Source: Caldithrix sp. (GTDB lineage Bacteria > KSB1 > UBA2214 > DYKH01). Taken from it: a DNA stretch of 24,807 nucleotides. Where the stretch lies: contig DYKH01000078.1 of the NCBI GenBank assembly GCA_020722685.1, forward strand, positions 1 through 24,807. Direction: 5' to 3'. The position numbers were made by a program, and so were the translations under genes. Shown here one piece after another: positions 15,338 through 23,215 of the stretch. The notes under the pieces are model-generated. The model ran no database searches, was not told the origin of the DNA, and worked only from the letters and a program-made list of their open reading frames with translations. Position 1 is the first letter of the stretch; each line of letters opens with the position of its first letter.

Positions 15338-16426
15338 ATGAAACGTCCCTACTACATTTTCAGCGCCGGGCGCATCCGCCGGCAGCAGAACACCCTATTC
15401 TTCGAGAAAGCAGAGAGCGTAGAAGCCGACTCCCAACCGGACGGTACCGAGTTGGATGAGGAAATATTAGTCGAGCCGGACTTTACCCCGGAGACGGACG
15501 ACAAGGATCGCGTGCAGCGCCGGGTCATTCCGGTGGAGGGCGTAGAGTCCCTTTACTGTTTCGGCGAGATGACCCTGAATAGCAAGCTGATCAACTTTCT
15601 CGCCCAACAGCACATCGTGGCGCACTTTTTCAATTACTACGGCTTTTATTCCAGCAGCCTGGTGCCGCGCGAATATCTGGTAAGCGGTGAGGTAATTGTG
15701 CGCCAGGTGGAGCATTACCTGGATCAGCAAAAGCGTCTGTGCCTGGCCCGCGAGATCATTTCGGCGGCGGTGGACAATATTCTGCACAACTTGCAGTATT
15801 ACCAAAACCGCGGCTGCTCGCTGCAAAACGGCATCGATGTCATCCAAAAAGAAAAGGAAGCCATCCCCTCCACTAGCCACCCGCAAGAGCTGATGGCCGT
15901 TGAGGGTCGCATCCGCAGCAGCTATTTCCAGTGCTGGGATGACATAATCGATGCTGATGTGAAATTCGAAAAGCGCACGCGCCGCCCGCCGGAGAACGCA
16001 GTGAATGCTCTGATCTCCTTTGGCAACAGCATGCTGTACACCACCGTCTTGAGCGAAATCTATCACACCCAGCTTCACCCGGCCGTCAGCTTTTTGCACG
16101 AGCCGGGAGCGCGGCGCTTTTCCCTGAGTCTGGACCTGGCGGAGGTGTTCAAGCCTTTTCTCATCGACCGGCTTATTTTCAAGCTGCTCAACCAGAATTC
16201 TTTGCAGGAAAAGCATTTTGACAGCCGGCTAAACTTTTGCTATCTCAATGAGGAAGGCCGCAAAATATTCGTGCAGGCGTTTGACGAACGATTGAAAACC
16301 ACCATCAAGCACCGCAGCCTGGGACGCAATGTCTCCTATCGCCGGCTTGTTCGCTTGGAGGCGTACAAGCTGATCAAACACCTCATGGGCATCGCGCCGT
16401 ACAAAGCTTTTAGGTTGTGGTGGTAA
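15338..16426 (+). CDS. cas1: Cas1 integrase with an acidic N-terminal insertion
   Basis: Cas1, with Cas2, integrates new spacers next to the leader. Metal-binding residues are visible: Glu189 (MAVEGRIR), His254 (SFLHEPG) and Asp266/Glu269 (SLDLAEVFKP). The family start (YYIFSAGRIRRQQNTLFFEK) and NYYGFYSSSLVPREY are also clear. At 362 residues it is about 30 longer than usual type I-B Cas1. The extra length is an Asp/Glu-rich segment at about 26-60, between the LFFEK strand and the RRVIPVEGVESLYCFGE strand, where relatives have a short turn. The reading frame and codon use continue normally through it, so it looks like real protein. Cas2 lies 347 bases downstream because of an element insertion. 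Confidence 0.94.
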   Translation: MKRPYYIFSAGRIRRQQNTLFFEKAESVEADSQPDGTELDEEILVEPDFTPETDDKDRVQRRVIPVEGVESLYCFGEMTLNSKLINFLAQQHIVAHFFNYYGFYSSSLVPREYLVSGEVIVRQVEHYLDQQKRLCLAREIISAAVDNILHNLQYYQNRGCSLQNGIDVIQKEKEAIPSTSHPQELMAVEGRIRSSYFQCWDDIIDADVKFEKRTRRPPENAVNALISFGNSMLYTTVLSEIYHTQLHPAVSFLHEPGARRFSLSLDLAEVFKPFLIDRLIFKLLNQNSLQEKHFDSRLNFCYLNEEGRKIFVQAFDERLKTTIKHRSLGRNVSYRRLVRLEAYKLIKHLMGIAPYKAFRLWW

Positions 16427-16476
16427 AGGAAAAGCCATCAAAGCTCTTGGAGATCTTTGAGGTCTGCGAGGAAATG

Positions 16477-16751
16477 TAACCGATCACAGGGTCAGCGATT
16501 ACAAGATCAAATTCCTCACGCAAAGCCTGCCACGCTCGCGGAGTACCTTTTTTGCGCGCTTGGTGAGCTTTGCCTCAAGAGGCCACCCAACAGAAGTTGG
16601 GAGTTAATGAAAGACGGCTTTCATTAACACCTCGTTTGAACGAGGTGAATGAGCACTAGGCGGCTATTTGTAGATCCAATTCCGTGACTGTTACGGCGGT
16701 CTCAGCCAATCTTGCCCCTTTGCTAAGCCGAGCTCGCCACCTGTGATCGGG
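16477..16751. mobile_element. 275-bp non-autonomous element with 12-bp flanking direct repeat
   Basis: The left end TAACCGATCACAGG (16477-16490) and right end CCTGTGATCGGG (16740-16751) are inverted repeats matching at 11 adjacent positions. The identical 12-mer TGCGAGGAAATG lies immediately outside both ends (16465-16476 and 16752-16763), as a target-site duplication would. The same end sequence recurs at 4311-4325 and, reversed, at 4423-4437 and 4664-4678. The inside has no ORF but carries two strong hairpins (16603-16646). A 12-bp duplication is long for most IS families, so the parent transposon is unknown to me. Confidence 0.75.
16603..16646. repeat. Two adjacent perfect hairpins inside the 275-bp element
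   Basis: GTTAATGAAAG (16603-16613) pairs with CTTTCATTAAC (16618-16628) over an ACGG loop. Directly after it, ACCTCGTT (16629-16636) pairs with AACGAGGT (16639-16646). Back-to-back perfect stems suggest a structured RNA or DNA site, for example a transposase or host-factor recognition site, but no function can be read from the sequence. Confidence 0.7.
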
Positions 16752-16773
16752 TGCGAGGAAATGAGCACAAACC

Positions 16774-17037
16774 ATGTACCTCATTCTGGTTTATGACGTT
16801 AATGAGAAGCGGGTGGCCAAAGCGCTCAAAGTCTGCCGCGGCTTTCTGCATTGGGTACAGAATAGCGTGTTCGAGGGCGAAATCACTGAGGGCAAGCTGA
16901 AGGAGCTACAGCAAAGGCTGAAAGGGGTGATCAAAAAGGAGGAGGATTCGATTCTGTTTTACAAGTTTGCTCAGCAAGGGGCTTTTGAGAAGGAGATCAT
17001 GGGGCAGGAAAAATCGCCCACGGATTCTTTCATATAA
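16774..17037 (+). CDS. cas2: Cas2 adaptation protein
   Basis: Cas2 dimers bridge two Cas1 dimers in the spacer-integration complex. The 87-residue protein has the family's ferredoxin-like start MYLILVYDVNEKR with the conserved Asp8, then KVCRGFLHWVQNSVFEGEI, the usual helix and strand (W/Q-x-SVFEGE), and a full-length C-terminal strand. Its upstream GAGGAAATG lies inside the 12-bp repeat created by the element insertion, so the insertion duplicated rather than destroyed the probable ribosome-binding region. Transcription from cas1 would have to read through the 275-bp insertion. Confidence 0.93.
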   Translation: MYLILVYDVNEKRVAKALKVCRGFLHWVQNSVFEGEITEGKLKELQQRLKGVIKKEEDSILFYKFAQQGAFEKEIMGQEKSPTDSFI

Positions 17038-17373
17038 CTGTACTTTGGCAAATTTTCTCTCACCACAATATGTAGGAGAACTCTCCGAGTTCGATCACAA
17101 TATGCATTAATGCTCGATGTCTGAAGACATCTCCTACGGCTTTAGTTTTCGATTCTGCCAATCTACAGTCATATAAGTAACCCTTGTCCACAAGCTCCTC
17201 GATCCGAAAGGAGCGGTTCCTCTGCGTGGGTCGAAGAATCCCAGTTGTCACAGCCGAGTGCCGGCAATTCGGTTCAGAGGAGTAAAAGGAAAAATAGTGC
17301 CATCCAAGGCATGACGTCATCTGTACAAGCGGTCACCAGCCTCAGCGCATGGAGGTTATTAGAGGAGAGCACC
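17038..17373. other. Non-coding gap between cas2 and csm1
   Basis: No gene is seen in these 336 bases. They probably hold the promoter of the type III-A operon. Visible structures are an inverted repeat GTAGGAGA/TCTCCTAC (17072-17079 and 17130-17137), a small hairpin GATGTCT/AGACATC (17116-17131) and a perfect 10-base palindrome ATGACGTCAT (17311-17320), 54 bases before the csm1 start, which could be an operator. The csm1 frame is open upstream to 17245, but that part has no family similarity. Confidence 0.55.
17311..17320. promoter_or_regulatory. 10-bp palindrome upstream of csm1
   Basis: ATGACGTCAT is fully palindromic and lies just upstream of the csm1 ribosome-binding site. This is a suitable place for a repressor or activator dimer. 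A single 10-mer palindrome is weak evidence, and no second copy was noticed upstream of the other cas genes. Confidence 0.25.
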
Positions 17374-19737
17374 ATGACCAGAGATGATTTTTACGTTGCA
17401 TCGCTTTTGCACGATATTGGGAAATTCTTGCAGCGCTCCGGAGCATTTTGGGTGGCGGAGCCGTTGCGGCAACATGCTCAATACGCGCATGCCGCCTTTT
17501 CGGCCCAGCTTGTTGCCAATCTTTTGGACACTCATCCACTCTGCAACCAAGCCGTCCGTGACCTCGTTTGGCTGCATCATTCCAAGAATCCGATGGACGT
17601 TTACGCCAAACTCCTGCAAATAGCCGACTGGCTTTCTTCGGGCGAAAGGCGGGCGGCAGCCGATGATGAGGTCACCACAGAATTCGCCAAGGCCCCCTTG
17701 CAAAGCATTTTTACCCATCTTTTCCAAATGAGGGAAAAAAGCTACCATCATCTGGCCGTCCTAAATGTGGATGAATACCCTCTTTTCCCCAAAAAGTCGG
17801 TTGAGGTAGACCCTCAGCGCTATCGAGAGATGTTGGACGGTTTTCTCCAAGAGTTCTCGGCCATCAAGAACGATCAGCAATTATACTTTTTACTGGAAAA
17901 GTACCTCTGGGCGATTCCGTCTGCCACTCCCAATGTGAAATCTCGCAGCCGCGCCGACATCAGTCTGTTCGATCATTGCCGCACAACCGCCGCCATTGCC
18001 CTCTGTCTTTATGACCAATATCAAGCTGGAGCGCTTCGGGATGAAACCATCCAAAACATCGAATTCAGCAAATTGGATGAGCGGCCGGCCTTCTTATTGG
18101 TGGGCGGAGATTTCAGCGGCGTACAGGATTTCATTTATAACATCGGCTCTCAAGGCGCAGCAAAAAGTCTAAAGGGGCGGTCGTTCTATCTTGACCTCTT
18201 GGATGAAATCATCTGCCAATACCTGGTGCGGACATTGGAGTTAAAGGAAGCGAACATCCTCTACAACGGTGGGGCAAACTTTTACCTGTTAGCGCCCTAC
18301 GGTAAACGTCCCCAACTGGAAGAGGCTCGGCGCCGCCTGTCTCGACTATTGTATCGCGCCCACCACGGCAGCATCTATTTGGCCGTGAGCTGGGTGGAGC
18401 TCAGTATGCAGCATTTTCTCCCACCTCCGTATCAGACCGCTCACCCTGGCATTAGCGAAATGTGGCGCTTGGTCGGCGAGCGCTTGGGCTTGCAGAAGCT
18501 CCAGCGCTATCGCGAATTGGGCTACGAGAACGTCTTTCAAGCTCAGGACAACCAAGGCCTCCCCGAATGTCCCATCTGTCATGGCGATATGGAAAAGGCC
18601 CGCCCCATTGACACAGAGAAAGGCGACCATGCTTGCGCCATGTGCCGGAGCTTTGTTGCCTTGACCCAGCTGCTCAAAAAAGCAGAGGGCATCCAAGTCC
18701 ATCACCTGAGCGAATCGGGAGAACCTTCTGAGCACGAGCTCACCACCGGATACCAGCAGGTACTGAAGGCGCTGGGCTTTCAATGCAAGCTCACGGACAG
18801 GATCGATCACTCACCCGAAACGATCTGTTTCAACCACACCGATTTCCTTCCTGGAAGGGGCTTTCGCTTTGGCGCATTCCGCATTGCCGAGGGCGATTTC
18901 GACGCATTGGCCAAGAAAAGCAAAGGAGCCAACAAATTGGCACTCCTGAAAATGGACGTGGATAATTTGGGTCGGCTCCTGCAAACAGGTCTGCCGGTGG
19001 AAGATATCAGCATCTCCCGCATTGCCGCCATCAGCCGGGAACTGCGGCTGTTTTTCGAGGGCTATTTGGCCAGGCTGCTGCAGAGCGCGGAATATTGGGA
19101 CAAAATCTATCCGGTCTATGCTGGCGGCGATGACACACTTTTGGTGGGGGCATGGGATCAGGTCATAAAACTGGCGGCCCATATTCGCCGACAATTCAGC
19201 AAATTCGTCGGCGGCAATGATGAAATCACCCTCTCAGCTGGGATTGTCATTGTCGATGAGAAATTTCCCATCATTCGCAGCACCGGTCTGGTGGAGGAAG
19301 CGCTCCATCGGGCAAAGCATTATGAGGAAGGAAAGAAAGACAAGATTTGCTTGTTCGATTTTGTCTTCACTTGGGACGAATTCGACCATATCATCCGCAT
19401 CAAAGATAAGTTGGTCTCGCTGATCGACAGAGGTGAACCCCGCGCCATTCTAAACAAGGTGATGAAAAGCACCGCCGGTTTTGAGAAATTGTTGCAAAGC
19501 GCCGGAACCGGCAAGCTCAAGACCGAAAAGGTCTGGCGCTTTGCTTACTATGTTGGTCGCAGCAAACACCATTCGGAAAAGTATCGGGAAATCGATGCCA
19601 TGTATGATGATTTGCTTCGAACATACGAAAAAATCCTGTTTGATTGCATGACCGGACAAAAACAAATCAACCATATCATGATTCTGCCGGCGGCCTGCCG
19701 CTTGGCGGAATTGGCAACGCGAAAAAAATCCAAATAA
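17374..19737 (+). CDS. csm1: Type III-A Cas10/Csm1 (HD DNase and cOA synthetase)
   Basis: Csm1 is the large subunit of the Csm complex. On target RNA binding it cuts ssDNA with its HD domain and makes cyclic oligoadenylates with its palm domain. The 787-residue protein shows HD residues His13-Asp14 (LLHDIGKF), His39, His68-69 and Asp85 (IADWLSSGER). Palm 1 carries LLVGGDFSGVQDFIYNI (241-257) and GGANFYLLAP (299-308). A zinc finger is formed by Cys399/402 and Cys421/424. Palm 2 has intact GGDD (584-587), so it should make the messenger. ATG 17374 is chosen over upstream starts because GAGGAGAG precedes it and family similarity begins there (MTRDDFYVASLLHDIGKF). It opens a tight six-gene operon. 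Confidence 0.95.
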   Translation: MTRDDFYVASLLHDIGKFLQRSGAFWVAEPLRQHAQYAHAAFSAQLVANLLDTHPLCNQAVRDLVWLHHSKNPMDVYAKLLQIADWLSSGERRAAADDEVTTEFAKAPLQSIFTHLFQMREKSYHHLAVLNVDEYPLFPKKSVEVDPQRYREMLDGFLQEFSAIKNDQQLYFLLEKYLWAIPSATPNVKSRSRADISLFDHCRTTAAIALCLYDQYQAGALRDETIQNIEFSKLDERPAFLLVGGDFSGVQDFIYNIGSQGAAKSLKGRSFYLDLLDEIICQYLVRTLELKEANILYNGGANFYLLAPYGKRPQLEEARRRLSRLLYRAHHGSIYLAVSWVELSMQHFLPPPYQTAHPGISEMWRLVGERLGLQKLQRYRELGYENVFQAQDNQGLPECPICHGDMEKARPIDTEKGDHACAMCRSFVALTQLLKKAEGIQVHHLSESGEPSEHELTTGYQQVLKALGFQCKLTDRIDHSPETICFNHTDFLPGRGFRFGAFRIAEGDFDALAKKSKGANKLALLKMDVDNLGRLLQTGLPVEDISISRIAAISRELRLFFEGYLARLLQSAEYWDKIYPVYAGGDDTLLVGAWDQVIKLAAHIRRQFSKFVGGNDEITLSAGIVIVDEKFPIIRSTGLVEEALHRAKHYEEGKKDKICLFDFVFTWDEFDHIIRIKDKLVSLIDRGEPRAILNKVMKSTAGFEKLLQSAGTGKLKTEKVWRFAYYVGRSKHHSEKYREIDAMYDDLLRTYEKILFDCMTGQKQINHIMILPAACRLAELATRKKSK

Positions 19738-19752
19738 GAGGAGGATTGAGAA

Positions 19753-20232
19753 ATGGGTACCATGAAGGACGAATTGGAGAGGACCGGGCTGGCTGCCAAG
19801 CCTAAATCCGCACCCCCGAAGGGCAAAGGAAACTACCAATCGGAAGAGGACAGGCACCGCCAGCGAGTCATCCAAGCTTTTGGTCCTAACTACCAGCAGT
19901 TTTTGCTCACCAACGGTGGAGCGGATTACAACGCCTATGTGGATAGAGTCAAAAGCTATGTCGAGAAAAACAAACAAAATTTTACCAGCTCCCAGTTACG
20001 GAACATTTTTTCCAAGGTCAAATCCTTGCGGGAAGCGAAGGAAGCCTGGAAATTGCGTCCCAATCTGGCTTACGCAGCCGGACGGAGCGACAAACCGGGC
20101 ACCAAAGAAATCGTTTGGCTCTTGGATGACCTTATCCGCACCATCGGCCCCGACGATAAGGACAAGTTAGAAAACTTTAAGAATTTCTTTGAAGCCGTCA
20201 TCGCCTACCACAAATACTATGGCGGCAAATAA
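19753..20232 (+). CDS. csm2: Type III-A small subunit Csm2
   Basis: Csm2 is the all-helical small subunit stacked along the belly of the Csm filament, opposite the Csm3 backbone. The 159-residue protein has a lysine/proline-rich, probably disordered start (GLAAKPKSAPPKGKG) and then helices with the family's typical segments: NFTSSQLRNIFSKVKSLR, LRPNLAYAAGR and LENFKNFFEAVIAYHKYYGG. These closely match known Csm2 proteins. It begins 15 bases after csm1 with GAGGAGG as the ribosome-binding site. A second ATG three codons in is possible but more distant from it. Confidence 0.92.
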   Translation: MGTMKDELERTGLAAKPKSAPPKGKGNYQSEEDRHRQRVIQAFGPNYQQFLLTNGGADYNAYVDRVKSYVEKNKQNFTSSQLRNIFSKVKSLREAKEAWKLRPNLAYAAGRSDKPGTKEIVWLLDDLIRTIGPDDKDKLENFKNFFEAVIAYHKYYGGK

Positions 20233-20264
20233 TCAGCACAAAGCAATGTTAAGGAGTGGGCATT

Positions 20265-21038
20265 ATGGATACTCTAAAAGCGAAACTGTTCATTGCGGGG
20301 AAGATTGAGCTCCTCACCGGCCTGCATATCGGCGGTTCCTCGTCCGCTTTGGACATCGGCGGCATCGATGCCAATGTGATCAAGACCCCTGAGGGGATCC
20401 CTTATATCCCGGGATCTTCACTAAAAGGCAAAATGCGTTGTTTATTAGAAAGGAAACGCGGGTTCGAGAAACTGTGCGACGACAAGGAAGGCGACAACAA
20501 GGACATCCCCCTCATTTTTGGCTTGCCCGGAAACGAAGCGATAGAAGGTTTCATCCCACGTTTGCTCGTTCGCGATGCTTACCTGAATCAAGAGGATTTT
20601 GAGAAGAAGCGTGATCAGCTATTTGCCGAGTTGGAGCTACCGTATTCGGAAAGCAAATGGGAAAACACCATCGACCGAGCCACAGGCGCCACGACAAAAG
20701 GAGGATTGCGGCAGATGGAACGCGTGCCTGCCGGGGCTACATTCGATTTTGCCATGGTCTATTCCATCTTTAACGATACCGACCTACAAAACCTAAGAAC
20801 CGTCATCCAGGCCTTACGCCTACTCGAAGACGATTACCTCGGCGGCTCCGGCTCGCGCGGCTACGGACAAATCCGGTTTAGCGACGTTTCCTTTTCCCTG
20901 AAAACTCCGCACACATACGAAAGCGACAATTCTCGCATTCCGGTTACAACCTGGCCCTCCTTTCACCAAGCTGCGGACGAGCTCTTACAACAAATACAAA
21001 GCCATTTACCTGCGGAGGGTAGCCATGCAGCTCATTGA
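20265..21038 (+). CDS. csm3: Type III-A backbone RNase Csm3
   Basis: Csm3 is the repeated backbone subunit that cuts target RNA at six-base intervals. From the ATG at 20265 (ribosome-binding site AAGGAG about ten bases before), the protein has 257 residues. HIGGSSSALDIGGIDANVIK (21-40) carries Asp35, which aligns with the catalytic Asp33 of Streptococcus thermophilus Csm3, so target RNA cleavage should work. IPGSSLKGKMR (48-58) and the glycine-rich YLGGSGSRGYGQIRF (191-205) are classic RAMP motifs. A GTG three codons upstream is an alternative start but overlaps the ribosome-binding site. It overlaps csm4 by 14 bases, indicating coupled translation. Confidence 0.95.
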   Translation: MDTLKAKLFIAGKIELLTGLHIGGSSSALDIGGIDANVIKTPEGIPYIPGSSLKGKMRCLLERKRGFEKLCDDKEGDNKDIPLIFGLPGNEAIEGFIPRLLVRDAYLNQEDFEKKRDQLFAELELPYSESKWENTIDRATGATTKGGLRQMERVPAGATFDFAMVYSIFNDTDLQNLRTVIQALRLLEDDYLGGSGSRGYGQIRFSDVSFSLKTPHTYESDNSRIPVTTWPSFHQAADELLQQIQSHLPAEGSHAAH

Positions 21039-22089
21039 GCTTCACTGCGCCCATCATAGCCGTTTCCGGCTGGGCAACGGCAGCTTGCAGGAAACCGAGG
21101 ACATCCTCCACTCCGACACCTTGTTCAACGGCTGGATGAATGCCTACCTGCGGTTGTATGGCGCCGATTCAATGCCGGAGGTTATCGCCGCATTTCAAAG
21201 CGGTGAAGCCCGCTGTTCCTCCGCCTTTCATTTTGTCGCCATCTTCAAATACTCCCGGCGCATCGCCGCCATTTACTTTGTGCCCAAGCCGTTCCTCCGC
21301 CGCGCCCTGGCAACTCCTTCGGATGAAGCAGACGCTTCCATAAAAAAGCGCATCAAGAAACTGCACAGTATATCGCTCCCTCTTCTGCGGCAACTCTTGC
21401 AATCCATACGCATAGACCAAGCCGGGGAATTGCGCTTTACCACCGATCTCCTTGCCCACACCGCTTTCGCCGGGGAATATGCCCTGGACAAAGAAGAGGT
21501 ACCGGAAGAGCTTTGGCCGCGGCTCCAGAACGTCAAGTTCCGGCAACGTTTCGACGCGCCTAAGGTGGCCGTCGGACGGCTCACCACCTCGGCCGAGGAC
21601 CTTTTTTATCAGAGCGATTGCCTGATGAGTTGGCAAAAGATGGGAGAATACGAGCTTCGTCCGGGATTCTATTTTCTGGCGCAGTTGCCCCTTGATGTTC
21701 AGCTCGGCAACCGTTTGACCGCTGCTTTGAATCTCTTGGCCGACGAAGGACTGGGCGGCGAGCGCAGCTCCGGCGCCGGATTCTTTACGCGTATCGAAGT
21801 GGCGCCTTTCCAATGGCCATTGACCGGCGACTATGCCATGCTGTTATCCCTGACTTTTCCCAACACAAAGGGTGAGTTCGAACGCATTGTTAATTATCAA
21901 TCCATATTGCGCGGCGGCTATATCGGCGCCACCGGTGTCCGCAAAAATCAGTTGCGGATGCTGCGCGAAGGCTCCATCATCCGCTTGCCCTTTGCCGGCG
22001 CCGCGATCAAGGACTCGCCAAACGACGCCCCACAGTCCTTCCGCTGTGGCCGGGCCTTTTACTTGCAATTCCCGGAGGCCGACAAATGA
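21025..22089 (+). CDS. csm4: Type III-A subunit Csm4 (RAMP, 5' handle binding)
   Basis: Csm4 binds the 5' handle of the crRNA and contacts Csm1, playing the Cas5 role in type III. The 354-residue protein has the family start (SRFRLGNGSLQ...HSDTLFNGWMNAYL, with HSDTLF at 29-34), VPKPFLRRA in the middle, and a RAMP glycine-rich loop LGGERSSGAGFF (243-254). A second such segment is LRGGYIGATGVRKNQLRML near the C-terminus. It starts within csm3 and ends with an ATGA overlap with csm5, so translation is likely coupled across all three. The region is GC-rich (41 of 60 in one sampled line), unlike the cas8-cas3 block. Confidence 0.93.
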   Translation: MQLIELHCAHHSRFRLGNGSLQETEDILHSDTLFNGWMNAYLRLYGADSMPEVIAAFQSGEARCSSAFHFVAIFKYSRRIAAIYFVPKPFLRRALATPSDEADASIKKRIKKLHSISLPLLRQLLQSIRIDQAGELRFTTDLLAHTAFAGEYALDKEEVPEELWPRLQNVKFRQRFDAPKVAVGRLTTSAEDLFYQSDCLMSWQKMGEYELRPGFYFLAQLPLDVQLGNRLTAALNLLADEGLGGERSSGAGFFTRIEVAPFQWPLTGDYAMLLSLTFPNTKGEFERIVNYQSILRGGYIGATGVRKNQLRMLREGSIIRLPFAGAAIKDSPNDAPQSFRCGRAFYLQFPEADK

Positions 22090-23213
22090 AGCTCAAGATC
22101 ACCACCCTTACTCCACTGGTCATCGGCAACGACAGCGCCTCATCCCTTTCCCCTTATGCCGATTACGTCTGGCAAGATGGCATAATTCACTATATCTCCA
22201 CGCAAAAACTGGAATCCTACCTGAACCGAGAAATGACCCAGAAATGGGTAACCAAAATGCAGCAATCGATCCACAACAGCCGCATCGAATATTCCCTGCG
22301 GGACTTTTTGCGAGAGCAGAATATCCCGCTCTCCGAGGTCACCACCCGCAAGTTGGCCCTTGAGGAAAATCCGCAACGAAAGGTCATCAAGCGATTTGTG
22401 GCCTCGGCTGGCAGACCCTTCATCCCCGGCAGCAGCCTGAAGGGCGCCATGCGCACCGCCGTCCTCTATGCCTGGCTCAAAGAGACCCAAGAGGGGCAAA
22501 AATATTTGCAAGGAATCGCCGCTGCCCTGCAGGAACAAGGTCGTAAGAACACCGGCAAGGAACAGCAGCAATTGCAGCAACGGCTCAGCAGCGACGCCCT
22601 GACGCGAGCCATCTTTGGCCCGCCGCAACAAGACCCCTTCAAAAACGTTCAGGTGGGAGATAGCCAAACACTGGATGCGGCTGCGCTGATCATCGCCAAG
22701 GTATTTCGCTTCAACTTAAAGACGCGCAAGCCCGACGCGCCGCAATGGACCGAGGCTTTGCCGGCGGGAGTCGAATTATCCGCCCGCCTCCGGTTGCTGC
22801 TCAACGGGACTGCCGCCTCCTTTTGGCAAAGGCTCGGCCAGTGGCAGGAACTGTGCCGCCTGCTCAACGCTTTTTCCCAAGCGTCGTTGCAGCGGGAAAT
22901 AGCAAAATTGTCGCACCTTGGTTTTGATCACATTCGCAGTCGCTGGGACGGCCTTTTGCAACGGATGAGCCGGCTCGGCTCCGGACAAGCCGTCTTACGC
23001 TTGGGGCAGGGAAAGACCATCTTTGACAACAGCTTTTTGTTACTCATCGAAAAAGATCCCCAATTCTTTGCCCTGCGTCAGGCCCTGCAACTGGGCAAGA
23101 GTCCCAAAACCAAGAAGGTAACCCAAGGCGAATTTCCCGTCACCCGTTCCTTTGTGGCGCAAAACCATACAGCCGTGGATGCCTTGGGCTGGGTACTGAT
23201 TCAAGGAGAATGA
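22086..23213 (+). CDS. csm5: Type III-A subunit Csm5 (RAMP, 3' end)
   Basis: Csm5 caps the 3' end of the Csm filament and takes part in crRNA 3' maturation, in known systems by recruiting host nucleases. The 375-residue protein has the RAMP opening (KITTLTPLVIGNDSASSLSPYADYVWQDG), the signature FIPGSSLKGAMRTA (112-125), and FKNVQVGDSQTLD, the counterpart of the family's V-D-S strand. The C-terminal half is long and less conserved, as usual for Csm5. Its start overlaps the csm4 stop (ATGA), and its stop lies two bases before the preferred csm6 start. Confidence 0.93.
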   Translation: MKLKITTLTPLVIGNDSASSLSPYADYVWQDGIIHYISTQKLESYLNREMTQKWVTKMQQSIHNSRIEYSLRDFLREQNIPLSEVTTRKLALEENPQRKVIKRFVASAGRPFIPGSSLKGAMRTAVLYAWLKETQEGQKYLQGIAAALQEQGRKNTGKEQQQLQQRLSSDALTRAIFGPPQQDPFKNVQVGDSQTLDAAALIIAKVFRFNLKTRKPDAPQWTEALPAGVELSARLRLLLNGTAASFWQRLGQWQELCRLLNAFSQASLQREIAKLSHLGFDHIRSRWDGLLQRMSRLGSGQAVLRLGQGKTIFDNSFLLLIEKDPQFFALRQALQLGKSPKTKKVTQGEFPVTRSFVAQNHTAVDALGWVLIQGE

Positions 23214-23215
23214 GC

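Larger units (their letters stand above)
16427..16773. other. Cas1-cas2 gap filled by a transposon-like insertion
   Basis: Of these 347 bases, 16477-16751 are an inserted element and 16752-16763 are the second copy of its flanking repeat. Removing them leaves a normal gap of about 60 bases. An AGACCT-type repeat half lies at about 16440-16464. No protein-coding gene is seen. Confidence 0.7.

Noticed and set aside
15467..16216. 249-codon minus-strand ORF opposite cas1
   Set aside because: It is a shadow of the GC-rich cas1 gene. Cas1 catalytic motifs are on the plus strand.
16603..16646. Degenerate CRISPR repeat between cas1 and cas2
   Set aside because: The two hairpins differ in sequence from each other and from the array repeat, and there is no spacer-like periodicity.
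17245..17373. N-terminal extension of Csm1 by 43 residues
   Set aside because: The extension has no family similarity, while the ATG at 17374 has a good ribosome-binding site directly before it.
21169..21813. 214-codon minus-strand ORF opposite csm4
   Set aside because: It is a shadow frame with no recognisable domain, in the middle of a tightly overlapping plus-strand operon.
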